64,000 bases of DNA, from contig NZ_JXMU01000001.1 of NCBI RefSeq assembly GCF_001293565.1, positions 248,001-312,000 of the forward strand, in the 5' to 3' direction. The position numbers and the translations under genes were made by a program. The stretch comes from Ahrensia marina. Its GTDB lineage: Bacteria > Pseudomonadota > Alphaproteobacteria > Rhizobiales > Rhizobiaceae. A model generated the notes under the pieces. The model was not told the origin of the DNA. It did no database searches and worked only from the letters and a program-made list of their open reading frames with translations. Below are positions 7,204 to 16,357 of this stretch, in pieces (position 1 is the stretch's first letter; the number at the start of each line of letters is the position of its first letter).

Positions 7204-10200
7204 TTAAAGATCGATCTCAATAACACCGTCTTTCTTTGCCGCACGTGACTGACATAAAATGATGCCCGTTTCGCGCTGTGACTTCGACAAAACGAAATCC
7301 CGATGCTCAACATCGCCAGAAACCAGCCCGCATTTACAAACACCGCATATCCCGTCCGAGCATTTCACATCGACGGCAATACCATTGTCATTGAGCACAT
7401 CAGCCGCCGTTTGATCAGCAGGAACCAGAAAGCTCCTCCCTGATTTTACAAGCTTGATCGTGAAATCGAAATTTTCATAGTCCGGCAGTTCCGGCACAGA
7501 GAAATATTCCAGATGCCGCGCTTTGTCGGGATAACCGGCCCTCTGCGCTGCCTCAAGAACAGACGACATATACCGCTCTGCACCGCAGGTATAAACATGC
7601 CAGCCCGGCTGATAGCCGGACAATAATTTGTTAATGTCAGCGCGTGTTCCCTCATCGGTAATATGCAGATGTACTTTATCCGCCCAGCCAAAGCGCGGAA
7701 GTTCATCAAGGAACCCCATACTGGCTCTACTGCGGCCGGAATAATGCAAAACAAAATCACGCCCCTGTGCATGTAATTCATGCGCCATGGCAATCATCGG
7801 CGTGATACCGATGCCGCCGCCCATCAAAACTGATTTGGTTGCAGTTGGATCAAGAGCAAAATGGTTGATGGGGCGCGAGACAAACAGCTTGCGTCCGACA
7901 TTGAAAATACGGTGCATCAGCTTGGATCCGCCGCGCCCCAAATCTTCGCGCAAAACAGCGATCTGGTATTTTGAACGGTCCGCAGGATCACCGCACATCG
8001 AGTATTGGCGCAAAAATTCCGGTGCCACCACCAGATCAAGATGCGCGCCCGCTGTCCATTCAAGCAAATCACTGCCATCGACAGCACTGAACTCATATTT
8101 CATCACAGCATCGGCAATCATTTCCGCTTTGGTGATTTGAACCTGTATCACCGGACTGTCACCTTCTGCGGTGTATCGGTGAATGGCGCTTTCATCACCG
8201 CGCGCCAACCGTGATTTATATTCTTCGGCGGTGATCATCGCCTGATAGGCTTCAATCCCTGCCTCGCGGTCCATGGGGAATGGATAAGGATAGGGATGCG
8301 GCGCAAGCGGCGCAGGATAAACCGCCAAAGTCTGTTCTTCGAAACGTAATTTCAGATCTTTTTGCAGATCGCGTTTGTTGACCGGCTCCACAGTTGGCCG
8401 GTACCCGCCATCTTCTGCAATTTCCAGATCCCACCACCATTTTTTAACCGGATTTAACCCGCCATTTCCCGCAAAATCGTCAAGTTTGGCCAGAGCCGGT
8501 GCCAGCTTCGGCATATTCATCGCAGCCCAGCGGAATGGCTTTTCTTTAAACACCCCTTCCAAATTCCAAGGGCAGGTTTTCATACAACGTCCGCACATCG
8601 CTCCGCCCGGTGTCGTAACGCGGTAAGTGGTGCATTTCTGGCTGTCCGACTTCCATATTTCATAGCCGTTGAACATTAATTTGGGACCAGCGGTGATTGC
8701 GCCGGAAGGACATTCGCGCGCGCATTTGTTGCAGCTTTCACAAAATGTTTGCAGCCCGAAATCAATCGGCTTGTCATGCGCCAGAGGCAAGTCGGTTGTC
8801 ACAACACCTGACTTGAGCCTCGGCCCCAGATACGGATTTAAAATGACCTCACCTATGCGGCTGACTTCACCGAGCCCTGAAAGCAGAAGCAAGGGCGGCT
8901 GCAACACTTCACCGTCCATCACCGTATGTGCTTTGGCAGAATAGCCAAGGCTTGCAATTTGCTTGGCCATCACCCCGCCAAGCAGGGAAAACCGCAAATA
9001 GGCCCGCATCGATTGCGCCACCGCAATCCAGTCATCACCGGACGAACCGTCCATTGTTTCATAGCCCTGATCAATGACCATGCTGATGGCCTGATCATGT
9101 GTCGGCACAATCTCGTCGCCGCGGGCATCATGGCTGTACCACGCCCATGTGGGACAACGCGAAATGCCGACCGCATCCACGCCCAGAAAATAGCTGGTCG
9201 CCTTAACCAGATCGGCAGCTTCCTGCGGTGTGTAATGCTTCTTTTCTGGCGCCGCTATGCCTTCCTGCAACAAAACAAAGGCACCCAGCGCGCGGCGCTG
9301 TGCCATGGACGGCGCAGCTTTTCGCACATAGTGCCCGCCCTTGGATGTCTGTTGCAGTTTTTTGCCCATATCGCCAAACTGGGCACGCGCGAACATGTCG
9401 GTGCGTTTGGGAACACGCGCAACATTGAGCTCGTCAATATAGGTGGTCGGTGTCTCGACGCGTTTAAGTTTTTCAAACGGATGCGCGCCGTCAACAAAAC
9501 GACGCTTGGCATAAGGCACCGCATTGCCCGCATTCTTGGCTGACTTTGTGCCAAACCGCCACGCAGGACCAAAGGCTGATCGGGGCTGCTGATTTAACGG
9601 CAGTAACGGCTGGTCAGGCGCGATCTCGAATGTTGTTGTCACCGCCGACAAGCCAAAACGGGAACCAATATAAGGATGGTGCAGCTTGCCGTCTTCAACG
9701 GTCGCCAAACCCGCAGCCACCGCAAGTTTGTTCAGATCAACATCCGAGCTACTGACCGTGTGCGCCCGCGCATCATAGCCTAACAGGCGCAAATAATTGG
9801 CAAGAACCACAGAGGTTTCCGATGCCAACAGACCCGCGCGATGGGCATAGGCCCCTTCAATCCATGCGGTCCCCGGTTCATCAGGCTCAATATCGCGCGG
9901 ATTTTCATAAAGAAACACAAGTGCATGACTATGCGGTTCTATACTTGGTTTTTCAGCCTCCATGGACTCTTTAAGATCGGCCATAATCATATCGATACCG
10001 GCCGCCAATGATTTGATTTGAACCGTCTTTAAATCTTCGGCAAGCCGGTCAATATCCGGATTGATGATCGGTTTATTGAGTATCGCCTCATCCGGTAGAA
10101 GGCATGTTCCGACCAATGCCGCATCGGCAAAATAACCAAATGATTTGAGGTGCTCTGCCCGCTCCTGCGGATCGGTCGGCGCTTGCGCGACCGCTCCATT

Positions 10201-10407
10201 GATCAGCCCGCTACGGATAACATCAAGCATGGCCTGATGTTCACGCATGGCATTGATGATAGAGTACGGCGCGCTTTCATTTTCAAATCGCAAGGCTTCC
10301 ATCGCCGGAACCGAACTTAGATCCGCCTTTGGCATACGTTCCAATAGTTCCACCGGATAAGGCCCCATATGCACGGGACGAGTCTTGCTGGAAAAGAACC
10401 TTGTCAT
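7204..10407 (-). CDS. rdhA: Self-sufficient reductive dehalogenase (RdhA fused to flavin/2Fe-2S reductase)
   Basis: 1067 residues. Residues about 1-330 look like a vestigial copy of the cobalamin domain (HPYIGSRFGLSAVTTTFEIAPDQPL near 244-268 mirrors NPYLGPRLKSGVVTTDLPLAHDKP near 524-547). Residues 350-560 are the B12-binding catalytic part; Y424 in WAWYSHD is a candidate catalytic tyrosine. Two 4Fe-4S clusters follow: C556, C559, C562, C566 and C592, C605, C608, C612. Residues 750-960 are a ferredoxin-reductase module (RQYSMCGDP at 800, GGGIGITPM at 863). The end is a plant-type 2Fe-2S ferredoxin (C1016, C1021, C1024, C1052). No Tat signal, so cytoplasmic. This architecture is that of the aerobic NpRdhA/BhbA group, which removes halogen from halogenated phenols or hydroxybenzoates with NAD(P)H. 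Last gene of a TRAP operon, 18 nt after dctM. Confidence 0.93.
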   Translation of the reverse strand: MTRFFSSKTRPVHMGPYPVELLERMPKADLSSVPAMEALRFENESAPYSIINAMREHQAMLDVIRSGLINGAVAQAPTDPQERAEHLKSFGYFADAALVGTCLLPDEAILNKPIINPDIDRLAEDLKTVQIKSLAAGIDMIMADLKESMEAEKPSIEPHSHALVFLYENPRDIEPDEPGTAWIEGAYAHRAGLLASETSVVLANYLRLLGYDARAHTVSSSDVDLNKLAVAAGLATVEDGKLHHPYIGSRFGLSAVTTTFEIAPDQPLLPLNQQPRSAFGPAWRFGTKSAKNAGNAVPYAKRRFVDGAHPFEKLKRVETPTTYIDELNVARVPKRTDMFARAQFGDMGKKLQQTSKGGHYVRKAAPSMAQRRALGAFVLLQEGIAAPEKKHYTPQEAADLVKATSYFLGVDAVGISRCPTWAWYSHDARGDEIVPTHDQAISMVIDQGYETMDGSSGDDWIAVAQSMRAYLRFSLLGGVMAKQIASLGYSAKAHTVMDGEVLQPPLLLLSGLGEVSRIGEVILNPYLGPRLKSGVVTTDLPLAHDKPIDFGLQTFCESCNKCARECPSGAITAGPKLMFNGYEIWKSDSQKCTTYRVTTPGGAMCGRCMKTCPWNLEGVFKEKPFRWAAMNMPKLAPALAKLDDFAGNGGLNPVKKWWWDLEIAEDGGYRPTVEPVNKRDLQKDLKLRFEEQTLAVYPAPLAPHPYPYPFPMDREAGIEAYQAMITAEEYKSRLARGDESAIHRYTAEGDSPVIQVQITKAEMIADAVMKYEFSAVDGSDLLEWTAGAHLDLVVAPEFLRQYSMCGDPADRSKYQIAVLREDLGRGGSKLMHRIFNVGRKLFVSRPINHFALDPTATKSVLMGGGIGITPMIAMAHELHAQGRDFVLHYSGRSRASMGFLDELPRFGWADKVHLHITDEGTRADINKLLSGYQPGWHVYTCGAERYMSSVLEAAQRAGYPDKARHLEYFSVPELPDYENFDFTIKLVKSGRSFLVPADQTAADVLNDNGIAVDVKCSDGICGVCKCGLVSGDVEHRDFVLSKSQRETGIILCQSRAAKKDGVIEIDL

Positions 10408-10425
10408 TGCGTCACAATCTTTGAA

Positions 10426-11727
10426 CTAGAACATTGCATTGGGCAGCATCAGCGCGATGCCCGGCACAGCCACAAGCAGCAGGATGCATAGGATCATTGC
10501 CAGCCAGAACGGCATGATCCCTCTAAAAATTTCAGACAATGGCACATCGGGCGCAACGCTTTTGACGACGAAACAATTGACGCCGACAGGCGGGCTAATC
10601 AGCCCCATTTCCAGAACCAGAACCATAATCACGCCAAACCAGATCGGATCGAAACCAAGCCCGATAACCACTGGAAACACGATCGGCAGGGTGATGACCA
10701 TCAGCGATAGCCCTTCAATGACCATGCCTAAAAACAAATACAGCACCAGTATCAAGCCCAGCACGATATAAGGCGATGTGCTGTAGCCCAGAATTGTTTC
10801 TGACAGTAATTTCGGCAGTCCCGACAGGGAGACAAAGGGCGAAAAAACCATCGCGCCAATCAGAATCAGAAAGCATAGTCCCGTTGTTTCCAGCGTACCT
10901 TTGACGGCATCAACAAACCCTGTCCATTGAAGCTGGCGGCGTAAAAGAGCCATAACAAGCGCCAGTGTCGCGCCGACACCGGCCGCCTCAACCGGTGTGA
11001 AAATGCCTAAGTAAATGCCGCCGATCGTTATGATAATGATGCTCAACACCGGCAGCGCACCGGCAAGCGCGGCACGCCTGCTTCTGGTGTCCTCTTCAGC
11101 CATATCGCCGCCCGCCGCAGGGTTAAACAGCACGATTAAAGTCACTGTCACGACAAACAGAGCTGTCAACAGCAAGCCCGGCAATATGCCCGCCATAAAC
11201 AGCCGCCCGATACTCTGCTCGGTCAAAATGGCATAAAGAACAAAGCCGGTGGATGGCGGCAGCAAAATGCCCAATGTACCGCCGGCGGCAATAACACCGG
11301 TCGATAGCCGGTCACTATAGGCGCGGCGGCGCATTTCAGGATAGGCCACCTGCCCCATTGTTACCGCTGAAGCGATTGACGAGCCTGACAGCGCTGCAAA
11401 TCCGGCGCAGCCGACAATCGTTGCACTGGCAAGACCGCCTTTTAAATGCCCGACAAGCGCATAGGCCGCATCATATAGATCGCGGCTCAACCCTGCTTTC
11501 GAAGCGATATTACCCATGAGAATAAACAGCGGCAGAACAGAGAGCGAATAAAGCGTGCTGATGGAGAAGGTCTGACCCGTCATAAAATTCAATGCCGTTG
11601 CCGGTGAATTCAAACTGGCGGTGCCGACAAATCCGACACTCAACATGGCAATGCCCACAGGCACACGCAGAAAAATAAGCAGCAGCAGCGCACCAAACCC
11701 GATGACGCCAATAATTTCCGGGCTCAT
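10426..11727 (-). CDS. dctM: TRAP transporter large permease, DctM
   Basis: 433 residues, about twelve hydrophobic helices, with DctM signatures such as RVPVGIAMLSVGFVG near the N-terminus, GGTLGILLPPS near 150-160 and SPPVGVNCFVVKSVA near the C-terminus. It is the ion-coupled translocation subunit of a tripartite periplasmic transporter for organic anions in the inner membrane. The start overlaps the dctQ stop (ATGA) and the stop is 18 nt before the dehalogenase start, so substrate uptake and dehalogenation are one transcription unit. A halogenated aromatic acid as substrate is inference from this linkage. Confidence 0.95.
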   Translation of the reverse strand: MSPEIIGVIGFGALLLLIFLRVPVGIAMLSVGFVGTASLNSPATALNFMTGQTFSISTLYSLSVLPLFILMGNIASKAGLSRDLYDAAYALVGHLKGGLASATIVGCAGFAALSGSSIASAVTMGQVAYPEMRRRAYSDRLSTGVIAAGGTLGILLPPSTGFVLYAILTEQSIGRLFMAGILPGLLLTALFVVTVTLIVLFNPAAGGDMAEEDTRSRRAALAGALPVLSIIIITIGGIYLGIFTPVEAAGVGATLALVMALLRRQLQWTGFVDAVKGTLETTGLCFLILIGAMVFSPFVSLSGLPKLLSETILGYSTSPYIVLGLILVLYLFLGMVIEGLSLMVITLPIVFPVVIGLGFDPIWFGVIMVLVLEMGLISPPVGVNCFVVKSVAPDVPLSEIFRGIMPFWLAMILCILLLVAVPGIALMLPNAMF

Positions 11728-12194
11728 AGCGCGCTCTCCGCCTTATAGGAAATCCAAGCGCGGGCAATAAAAGCCAGAGCGCTCAGCGCGAAACCGGCAC
11801 TTAAATCCTGATACATATAAAAATAGGGAATTCTCAAAAGTGCGGTCTGTTCGGCAAAGTCGCGTGCATCAAAACCGGCCTGAACCATATTAAAGGCAAG
11901 CAACGCGCAAAAACCTGCCGCGAGAAGTTCGCCGCAAATGGTCAAGATACGCGCGGCGGCGGGCGGTAAGAATCCGACGACCCCGTCAATACTCACCGCC
12001 TTGCCGCGATAGATGCTAACCGGCACGGCTATCGCCACACATATGGCCAGAAATGTCTGGCTGATTTCATGAGCACCGATAAACGGCGCGCCAAATGTGC
12101 GCATGATCGCATCGCCAACCGAAACAACCATCAAGCCGAGCAGGCCAGCCCCGCCAATGCACAACAATGCACCGCCCAAAATTCGAGACATCAT
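11724..12194 (-). CDS. dctQ: TRAP transporter small permease, DctQ
   Basis: 156 residues with four hydrophobic helices and the DctQ segment IGAHEISQTFLAICVAIAVP (core EISQTFLAICVA, about residues 40-51), which pairs with DctM in the membrane. I chose the tandem ATG at 12194/12191 because CAGGAAAC lies at good distance; the longer frame would begin with a TTG at 12218 buried in a strong hairpin. It overlaps dctM by four bases. Confidence 0.9.
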   Translation of the reverse strand: MMSRILGGALLCIGGAGLLGLMVVSVGDAIMRTFGAPFIGAHEISQTFLAICVAIAVPVSIYRGKAVSIDGVVGFLPPAAARILTICGELLAAGFCALLAFNMVQAGFDARDFAEQTALLRIPYFYMYQDLSAGFALSALAFIARAWISYKAESAL

Positions 12195-12211
12195 AATCGT
12201 TTCCTGACAAC

Positions 12212-12245
12212 GGGCCAAAAGGGCATGAGAGCTGCCCTTTTGCCC
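12212..12245 (-). other. Intercistronic hairpin between dctP and dctQ
   Basis: GGGCCAAAAGGGCA at 12212-12225 pairs with TGCCCTTTTGCCC at 12233-12245 with one bulged base and a 7-nt loop. There is no T-run after it on the minus strand. Such stems behind binding-protein genes usually protect the upstream mRNA, giving more binding protein than permease. A similar stem lies behind the ABC binding-protein gene at 16358-16385. Confidence 0.7.
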
Positions 12246-12256
12246 ATTATGCTTTC

Positions 12257-13174
12257 TCAGTTAGCCTTGAAGGGAGAAAGTTCTGTAAAAACATCAACTT
12301 CCTCGGCGGTGAGCGTAATCATCTCAACGCCGTTTTCCTCAGCGCTCACCAGCGCTTTCTTGCCTGCTTCGGCAAAAGCTGCCGCACCTTTTACGCTCAG
12401 TTCCTTGCCGGATGCTGCATGAAGCGCTGCCTGCTCTTCTTCGCTCAAACCGTCATATGCGTCTTGGTTCATCGCGAGCAGAAAGCTGGAAATCGAACCG
12501 GGAATATTGACGGTCGCATATTTCGTGACCTCATAGAGCTTGTAGGCTGTAAATGCAGTCGGGTCGATGTAAACGCCGTCCACCACGCCGGTGCTGATCG
12601 CCTGATAGGCATCAGCCGGTGACATGCTTACAGGAACCCCGCCCCATGCTGTGATAATTTGCGCCATATTATCGCTGGCAATACGGATTTTCAGGCCGGC
12701 CATATCCGCAGGATTACGCACGATCTTGTCGCGGGTGATAAGGATTGTTGTGTTGTTGGCCCAAAAAGCAAGCGGTACAGCGCGGCTGACCTCGGCCTTG
12801 ATGGCATCTTCATTATCCCACATCGCTTCGGTCGCCGTCACACCGTCGGAAAAAAGGCCGGGTTTCTCATAGCCGGTCAAAACTGGAAACAGATCGGGTG
12901 TAAAATCCGGCAAAATAAATGCAAGCTCTGCCACACCGGTTGCAACGCGTTTATATTGGGCTTTCGGGCCCGGCCCTAGCTCACCGGCAGGATAAATTTT
13001 AATTTCGGACGAACCGCCCACAGCCTCATTGAACGCTTCGGCCATCGGTGTCATAACATGTCGATCCATGGGATGTGTTGGCGGCATAAAATGCGCCATT
13101 TTCAACTCTCCCGCAAAAGCCGAAGCGCCTGTAACCATAGCGCAGAAGAGCGCCGCAATACGAATGATCCTCAT
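12257..13174 (-). CDS. dctP: TRAP transporter substrate-binding protein, DctP
   Basis: 305 residues with a cleavable signal peptide (hydrophobic to about residue 21, ASAFA). The DctP fold shows AHFMPPTHPMDRHVMTPMAEAF early and GLKIRIASDN near 157-166, which contains the arginine that binds the carboxylate of the ligand in most family members. Periplasmic. It is the first gene of the dctPQM-rdhA operon and starts behind GGGAGGG. The ligand is unknown; a halogenated aromatic carboxylate would fit the last gene of the operon. Confidence 0.93.
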   Translation of the reverse strand: MRIIRIAALFCAMVTGASAFAGELKMAHFMPPTHPMDRHVMTPMAEAFNEAVGGSSEIKIYPAGELGPGPKAQYKRVATGVAELAFILPDFTPDLFPVLTGYEKPGLFSDGVTATEAMWDNEDAIKAEVSRAVPLAFWANNTTILITRDKIVRNPADMAGLKIRIASDNMAQIITAWGGVPVSMSPADAYQAISTGVVDGVYIDPTAFTAYKLYEVTKYATVNIPGSISSFLLAMNQDAYDGLSEEEQAALHAASGKELSVKGAAAFAEAGKKALVSAEENGVEMITLTAEEVDVFTELSPFKAN

Positions 13175-13210
13175 AAATCCCTCCCAAGATTCCGCCAGCT
13201 TTCTGGCTCA

Positions 13211-13235
13211 ATATACGTGCATAATGCACATATAT
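13211..13235. promoter_or_regulatory. Candidate MarR operator between dctP and marR
   Basis: GTGCAT at 13217-13222 and ATGCAC at 13224-13229 form an inverted repeat around a central A. The outer arms also pair (ATATA at 13211-13215 with TATAT at 13231-13235), with one mismatched pair between. A further GTGCAC is at 13247-13252. The element is 37 nt upstream of dctP and 106 nt upstream of the divergent MarR gene, the classic place for a MarR site. Confidence 0.6.
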
Positions 13236-13341
13236 ATTTTCTCATAGTGCACGCGAAATCCATATTTTCAAGTAAATTCTTGTATTCAGACAGCAATGGT
13301 GTAACGATTTATGTTCACAAGACACGCTTTTCGAGGTTCGT

Positions 13342-13821
13342 ATGCCCTTCAATGAAGAAGTAACAACTTATAGTGCTCAGGACAATTTGGGATACTGCTT
13401 AAGCCGCGCTGCGCTGATCATGCAAACCGCTGTCGATGAAGCATTGATAGAGATAGAACTGAACCGTCTGTCATGGACAGTTCTGGCCTGCATTCGCTTT
13501 GATGGCGTCGAATCTCCAAGCAAGATTGCCGAATTTGTCGGCCTGGAACGTACCACCGCATCAAGGCTTATCACGCAACTGGAGAAGAAAGGGTTTGTGA
13601 CCAGACAGCCCAATGATGAAGATGGCCGCGGACACAGTGTGAGACCGACACCATTGGGCATTGAAGCATGCAATAAAGCCCCGGCTTTGATTGCTGCGGC
13701 AACACGCCCTCACCTTTCAGACTTATCAGAAAACAATGTCGCTGAGCTCATCCATCTGTTGAAAAAAATAGGCACCGGCACGGTTGCAAAATGGAAGGTG
13801 TCAAACGCGAAGAAAGGCTAA
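13342..13821 (+). CDS. MarR-family regulator of the dehalogenase operon
   Basis: 159 residues with a winged helix: helix-turn-helix region SPSKIAEFVGLERTTASRLITQLEKKGFVTR at about 58-88 (core ERTTASRLITQLEKKG) and wing residues NDEDGRGHSVRPT. MarR dimers normally repress by binding palindromes and release DNA when bound by small aromatic ligands. Divergent from dctP with a palindrome between the genes, it is the probable repressor of uptake and dehalogenation. Ligand unknown; aromatic substrate or product is the obvious guess. Confidence 0.9.
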   Translation: MPFNEEVTTYSAQDNLGYCLSRAALIMQTAVDEALIEIELNRLSWTVLACIRFDGVESPSKIAEFVGLERTTASRLITQLEKKGFVTRQPNDEDGRGHSVRPTPLGIEACNKAPALIAAATRPHLSDLSENNVAELIHLLKKIGTGTVAKWKVSNAKKG

Positions 13822-13847
13822 TTTGAAAAGCCGGCGACAACACAATT

Positions 13848-14882
13848 CTAACCGGCCGGATTTAAATCAGGAAACTCCTTTTCTGGACGCTGAACAAACC
13901 CTTCACGGATAGCGTTTGGATTGCTGATATCGTCTAGCAGCATTTCACCCATCAAAGCTCCGGCCTCGGCAATATTTTCAATAATCGTATCCACGCGCGG
14001 ACGAATATGGTCAAAGACCCGCGATGTTTGTTTGGCAACAATATCAACATCGCGTCCGACCATCATATTATGATCGCTTAGACACGCCATAATCGTCATG
14101 GCAGCAACCTCACCGGCACAAACATAGCCGTCAGGGCTTCTGCCTTCTTCAATATGCTTTGCGATACAGGCATAAATTTCGTCCGGCGCGCTGTCGAGAT
14201 TGACCTCCTCCGGCACTGCATATGAAACACCAACATCAGCCGCTGCTGATGTGAAGCCATATTTCAGATGCCCATAGAAGGTGAATTTGCGGTCCGGCAT
14301 AACGGCAAAAAGGCGCTTTCGACCTTTTGCGGCGAGTTGCGAAACAGCAAGACGCGCAAATTCTTCATTGTCATAATCAACAAACGAATGTTTGGACGAT
14401 AATTCGGTACGGCCATGACACACGAATGGAAAACCGTTTTCGATCAAAAACCGGACACGCTCGTCAAACGGCTCCGTGCGTGAAAATATAATGCCGTCCG
14501 CCATTTTGTTGCGCACGATCTTCTCGATGGTTTTAATTTCAGTGCTCTCTTCAAAGCTCGGTGTGACAAGCAGATTATAATTCGTGCCTCTCAATGCCCT
14601 GCTCAAGCCAAGTGTCAAAGAATTTGAGAAACCCAAAATCTCGTCATGCGGACTTAGGACAAGACTGATGACATTGGTTTTTCCGGTGCGCAATCTTTGA
14701 GCGGCACGATCAGGCACATAGCCGATTTCACGCGCGGCATTTTCCACTAGCAATCTTGTTTTGGCTGCAATCTCCGGCGCACCGTTGAGCGCTTTGGAAA
14801 CAGTCGTCACAGCCAGACCTGTTTTTTCCGCCACTGTCTTGAGAGTGGGTCGCTTTGTAACAGTTCCGGTGCCAAGCTTCAT
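13848..14882 (-). CDS. LacI-family repressor of the sugar ABC operon
   Basis: 344 residues. The N-terminal LacI helix-turn-helix is clear (PTLKTVAEKTGLAVTTVSKALNG at about 11-33, then a hinge helix AAQRLRTGKTN), followed by a periplasmic-binding-protein-like sensor domain. It is divergent from the sugar binding-protein gene. A perfect 24-bp LacI-type palindrome covers that gene's promoter, and a weaker half-match (TATAACGTTGTA at 14896-14907) lies 14 nt before its own start, suggesting autoregulation. The inducer should be the transported sugar or its first metabolite. Confidence 0.93.
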   Translation of the reverse strand: MKLGTGTVTKRPTLKTVAEKTGLAVTTVSKALNGAPEIAAKTRLLVENAAREIGYVPDRAAQRLRTGKTNVISLVLSPHDEILGFSNSLTLGLSRALRGTNYNLLVTPSFEESTEIKTIEKIVRNKMADGIIFSRTEPFDERVRFLIENGFPFVCHGRTELSSKHSFVDYDNEEFARLAVSQLAAKGRKRLFAVMPDRKFTFYGHLKYGFTSAAADVGVSYAVPEEVNLDSAPDEIYACIAKHIEEGRSPDGYVCAGEVAAMTIMACLSDHNMMVGRDVDIVAKQTSRVFDHIRPRVDTIIENIAEAGALMGEMLLDDISNPNAIREGFVQRPEKEFPDLNPAG

Positions 14883-14895
14883 TACCGCGCCTATT

Positions 14896-14907
14896 TATAA
14901 CGTTGTA
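14896..14907. promoter_or_regulatory. Imperfect LacI operator near lacI-type gene start
   Basis: TATAACGTTGTA matches the core of the perfect operator at 15024-15047 with one mismatch and lies 14 nt upstream of the repressor start codon. Confidence 0.45.
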
Positions 14908-15013
14908 TTAACACGAACGTCTAACATAGATACAAAGCAGCAATTGATCAATCAGCTTTACCGTTGGGACTAATTTTAAAGTGTTTTTGATAAAAAGGCG
15001 TCAAAGTCATCGG

Positions 15014-15047
15014 TTGACTCTCACAAATTTATAACGTTATAAATTTG
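15014..15047 (+). promoter_or_regulatory. Sugar ABC operon promoter with perfect LacI operator
   Basis: A perfect 24-bp inverted repeat occupies 15024-15047, centred on the CG of the core TTATAACGTTATAA. A sigma-70-like promoter can be read through it: TTGACT at 15014-15019, an 18-nt spacer, TATAAA at 15038-15043. The operator covers spacer and -10, so a bound LacI-type repressor would block RNA polymerase. Confidence 0.75.
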
Positions 15048-15088
15048 GCAGGAGGCATTAAAGCCTCCGAATTTTGGAGGAAAATTCT

Positions 15089-16339
15089 ATGAAAATGCGT
15101 AATTTAGCACTCAGCGCATCAGCCGCGACAATTATCGCCTCGTCTGTCAGCATCGCATCAGCCGAAGATGTTGAAGTTCTGCACTGGTGGACAGCCGGCG
15201 GTGAAGCTGCTGCCTTGAACGTTTTGAAGGAAGACTTGGCCAGCCAGAATGTTGGCTGGAAAGACATGCCGATCGCAGGCGGCGGCGGCAATGACGCGAT
15301 GACTGTTTTGCGCGCACGTGTGACAGGCGGCAACGCGCCGACAGCCGCACAGATGCTCGGCTTTGACATTAAAGACTGGGCAGGCACGACCGGCAATCTC
15401 GGCAATCTGGATTCTGTTGCGGAAAAAGAAGGCTGGAGCGACGTTGTACCGGCTGCATTGCAGGAATTTTCCAAACATGACGGCCACTGGATTGCCGCGC
15501 CTGTGAATGTCCATTCAACCAACTGGGTTTGGATCAATAAAGAAGCGCTGGATGCCGCAGGCGGCAAAGAGCCTGAAACATGGGAAGAGCTGATTGCTGT
15601 TCTGGACGCGATGAAGGAAAATGGCATTACGCCATTGGCGCATGGTGGACAGGCTTGGCAGGACGCAACCATTTTCGACGCAGTTGTTTTGGGCATCAGC
15701 CCCGAGCTTTACAAAGCAGCCTTTATTGATCTGGATGGAGAAGCTTTGGGCGGCGAACAAATGGTCGAAGCGTTTGACCGCATGGCCAAGCTTCGCACCT
15801 ATGTTGACGATAACTTCTCCGGCCGTGACTGGAACCTTGCATCCGCAATGGTGATCGAAGGCAAAGCCGGCATGCAGATGATGGGTGACTGGGCCAAGGG
15901 CGAGTTTCTGAAAGCCGATCAGGTCCCGGGCGAAGATTTTGTTTGCATCCGCTTTCCGGGCACACAAGGCAAAGTCACATTCAACTCGGACCAGTTTGTC
16001 ATGTTCGATCAGGGCGGCGCATCTGAGGCCCAACTGGCCATGGCATCAGCGGTTATGAGCCCGGCATTCCAGTCTGCATTTAACGTTGTTAAAGGCTCTG
16101 TACCGGCACGTACCGATGTTCCGGACACAGACTTTGATGATTGCGGTAAAAAAGGGATGGCTGACTTTGCCGAAGCCAACGCATCCGGCGGACTTTACGG
16201 CTCTATGGCGCATGGCCATGCGAACCCTGCCGGCGTTAAAAATGCGATCTATGATGTCGTCACAGCGCATTTCAATGGCGAATATGACAGTCAGACGGCA
16301 GCCGAAGAACTCGTTGCTGCTGTTGAAGGCGCCAAATAA
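15089..16339 (+). CDS. Sugar ABC transporter substrate-binding protein
   Basis: 416 residues with a signal peptide ([18 protein letters not shown], cleavage near ASA-ED). After it comes [15 protein letters not shown], the typical start of family-1 sugar-binding proteins related to glucose/mannose binders of rhizobia. Periplasmic. A TTG at 15074 would lengthen the frame, but GGAGGAA stands exactly before ATG 15089. First gene of a five- or six-gene operon under a LacI operator; a stable stem follows the stop codon. Confidence 0.93.
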   Translation: MKMRNLALSASAATIIASSVSIASAEDVEVLHWWTAGGEAAALNVLKEDLASQNVGWKDMPIAGGGGNDAMTVLRARVTGGNAPTAAQMLGFDIKDWAGTTGNLGNLDSVAEKEGWSDVVPAALQEFSKHDGHWIAAPVNVHSTNWVWINKEALDAAGGKEPETWEELIAVLDAMKENGITPLAHGGQAWQDATIFDAVVLGISPELYKAAFIDLDGEALGGEQMVEAFDRMAKLRTYVDDNFSGRDWNLASAMVIEGKAGMQMMGDWAKGEFLKADQVPGEDFVCIRFPGTQGKVTFNSDQFVMFDQGGASEAQLAMASAVMSPAFQSAFNVVKGSVPARTDVPDTDFDDCGKKGMADFAEANASGGLYGSMAHGHANPAGVKNAIYDVVTAHFNGEYDSQTAAEELVAAVEGAK

Positions 16340-16357
16340 CTGAAACATTGGCCGCTT

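Noticed and set aside
8926-9543. Open frame of 205 codons opposite the dehalogenase gene
   Set aside because: Antisense shadow within a clear 1067-residue gene; composition is rich in Cys, His and Arg as expected for a reverse-frame artefact.
12212-12245. Terminator between dctP and dctQ
   Set aside because: The stem is strong, but no T-run follows on the transcribed strand, and the operon clearly goes on into overlapping dctQ and dctM.
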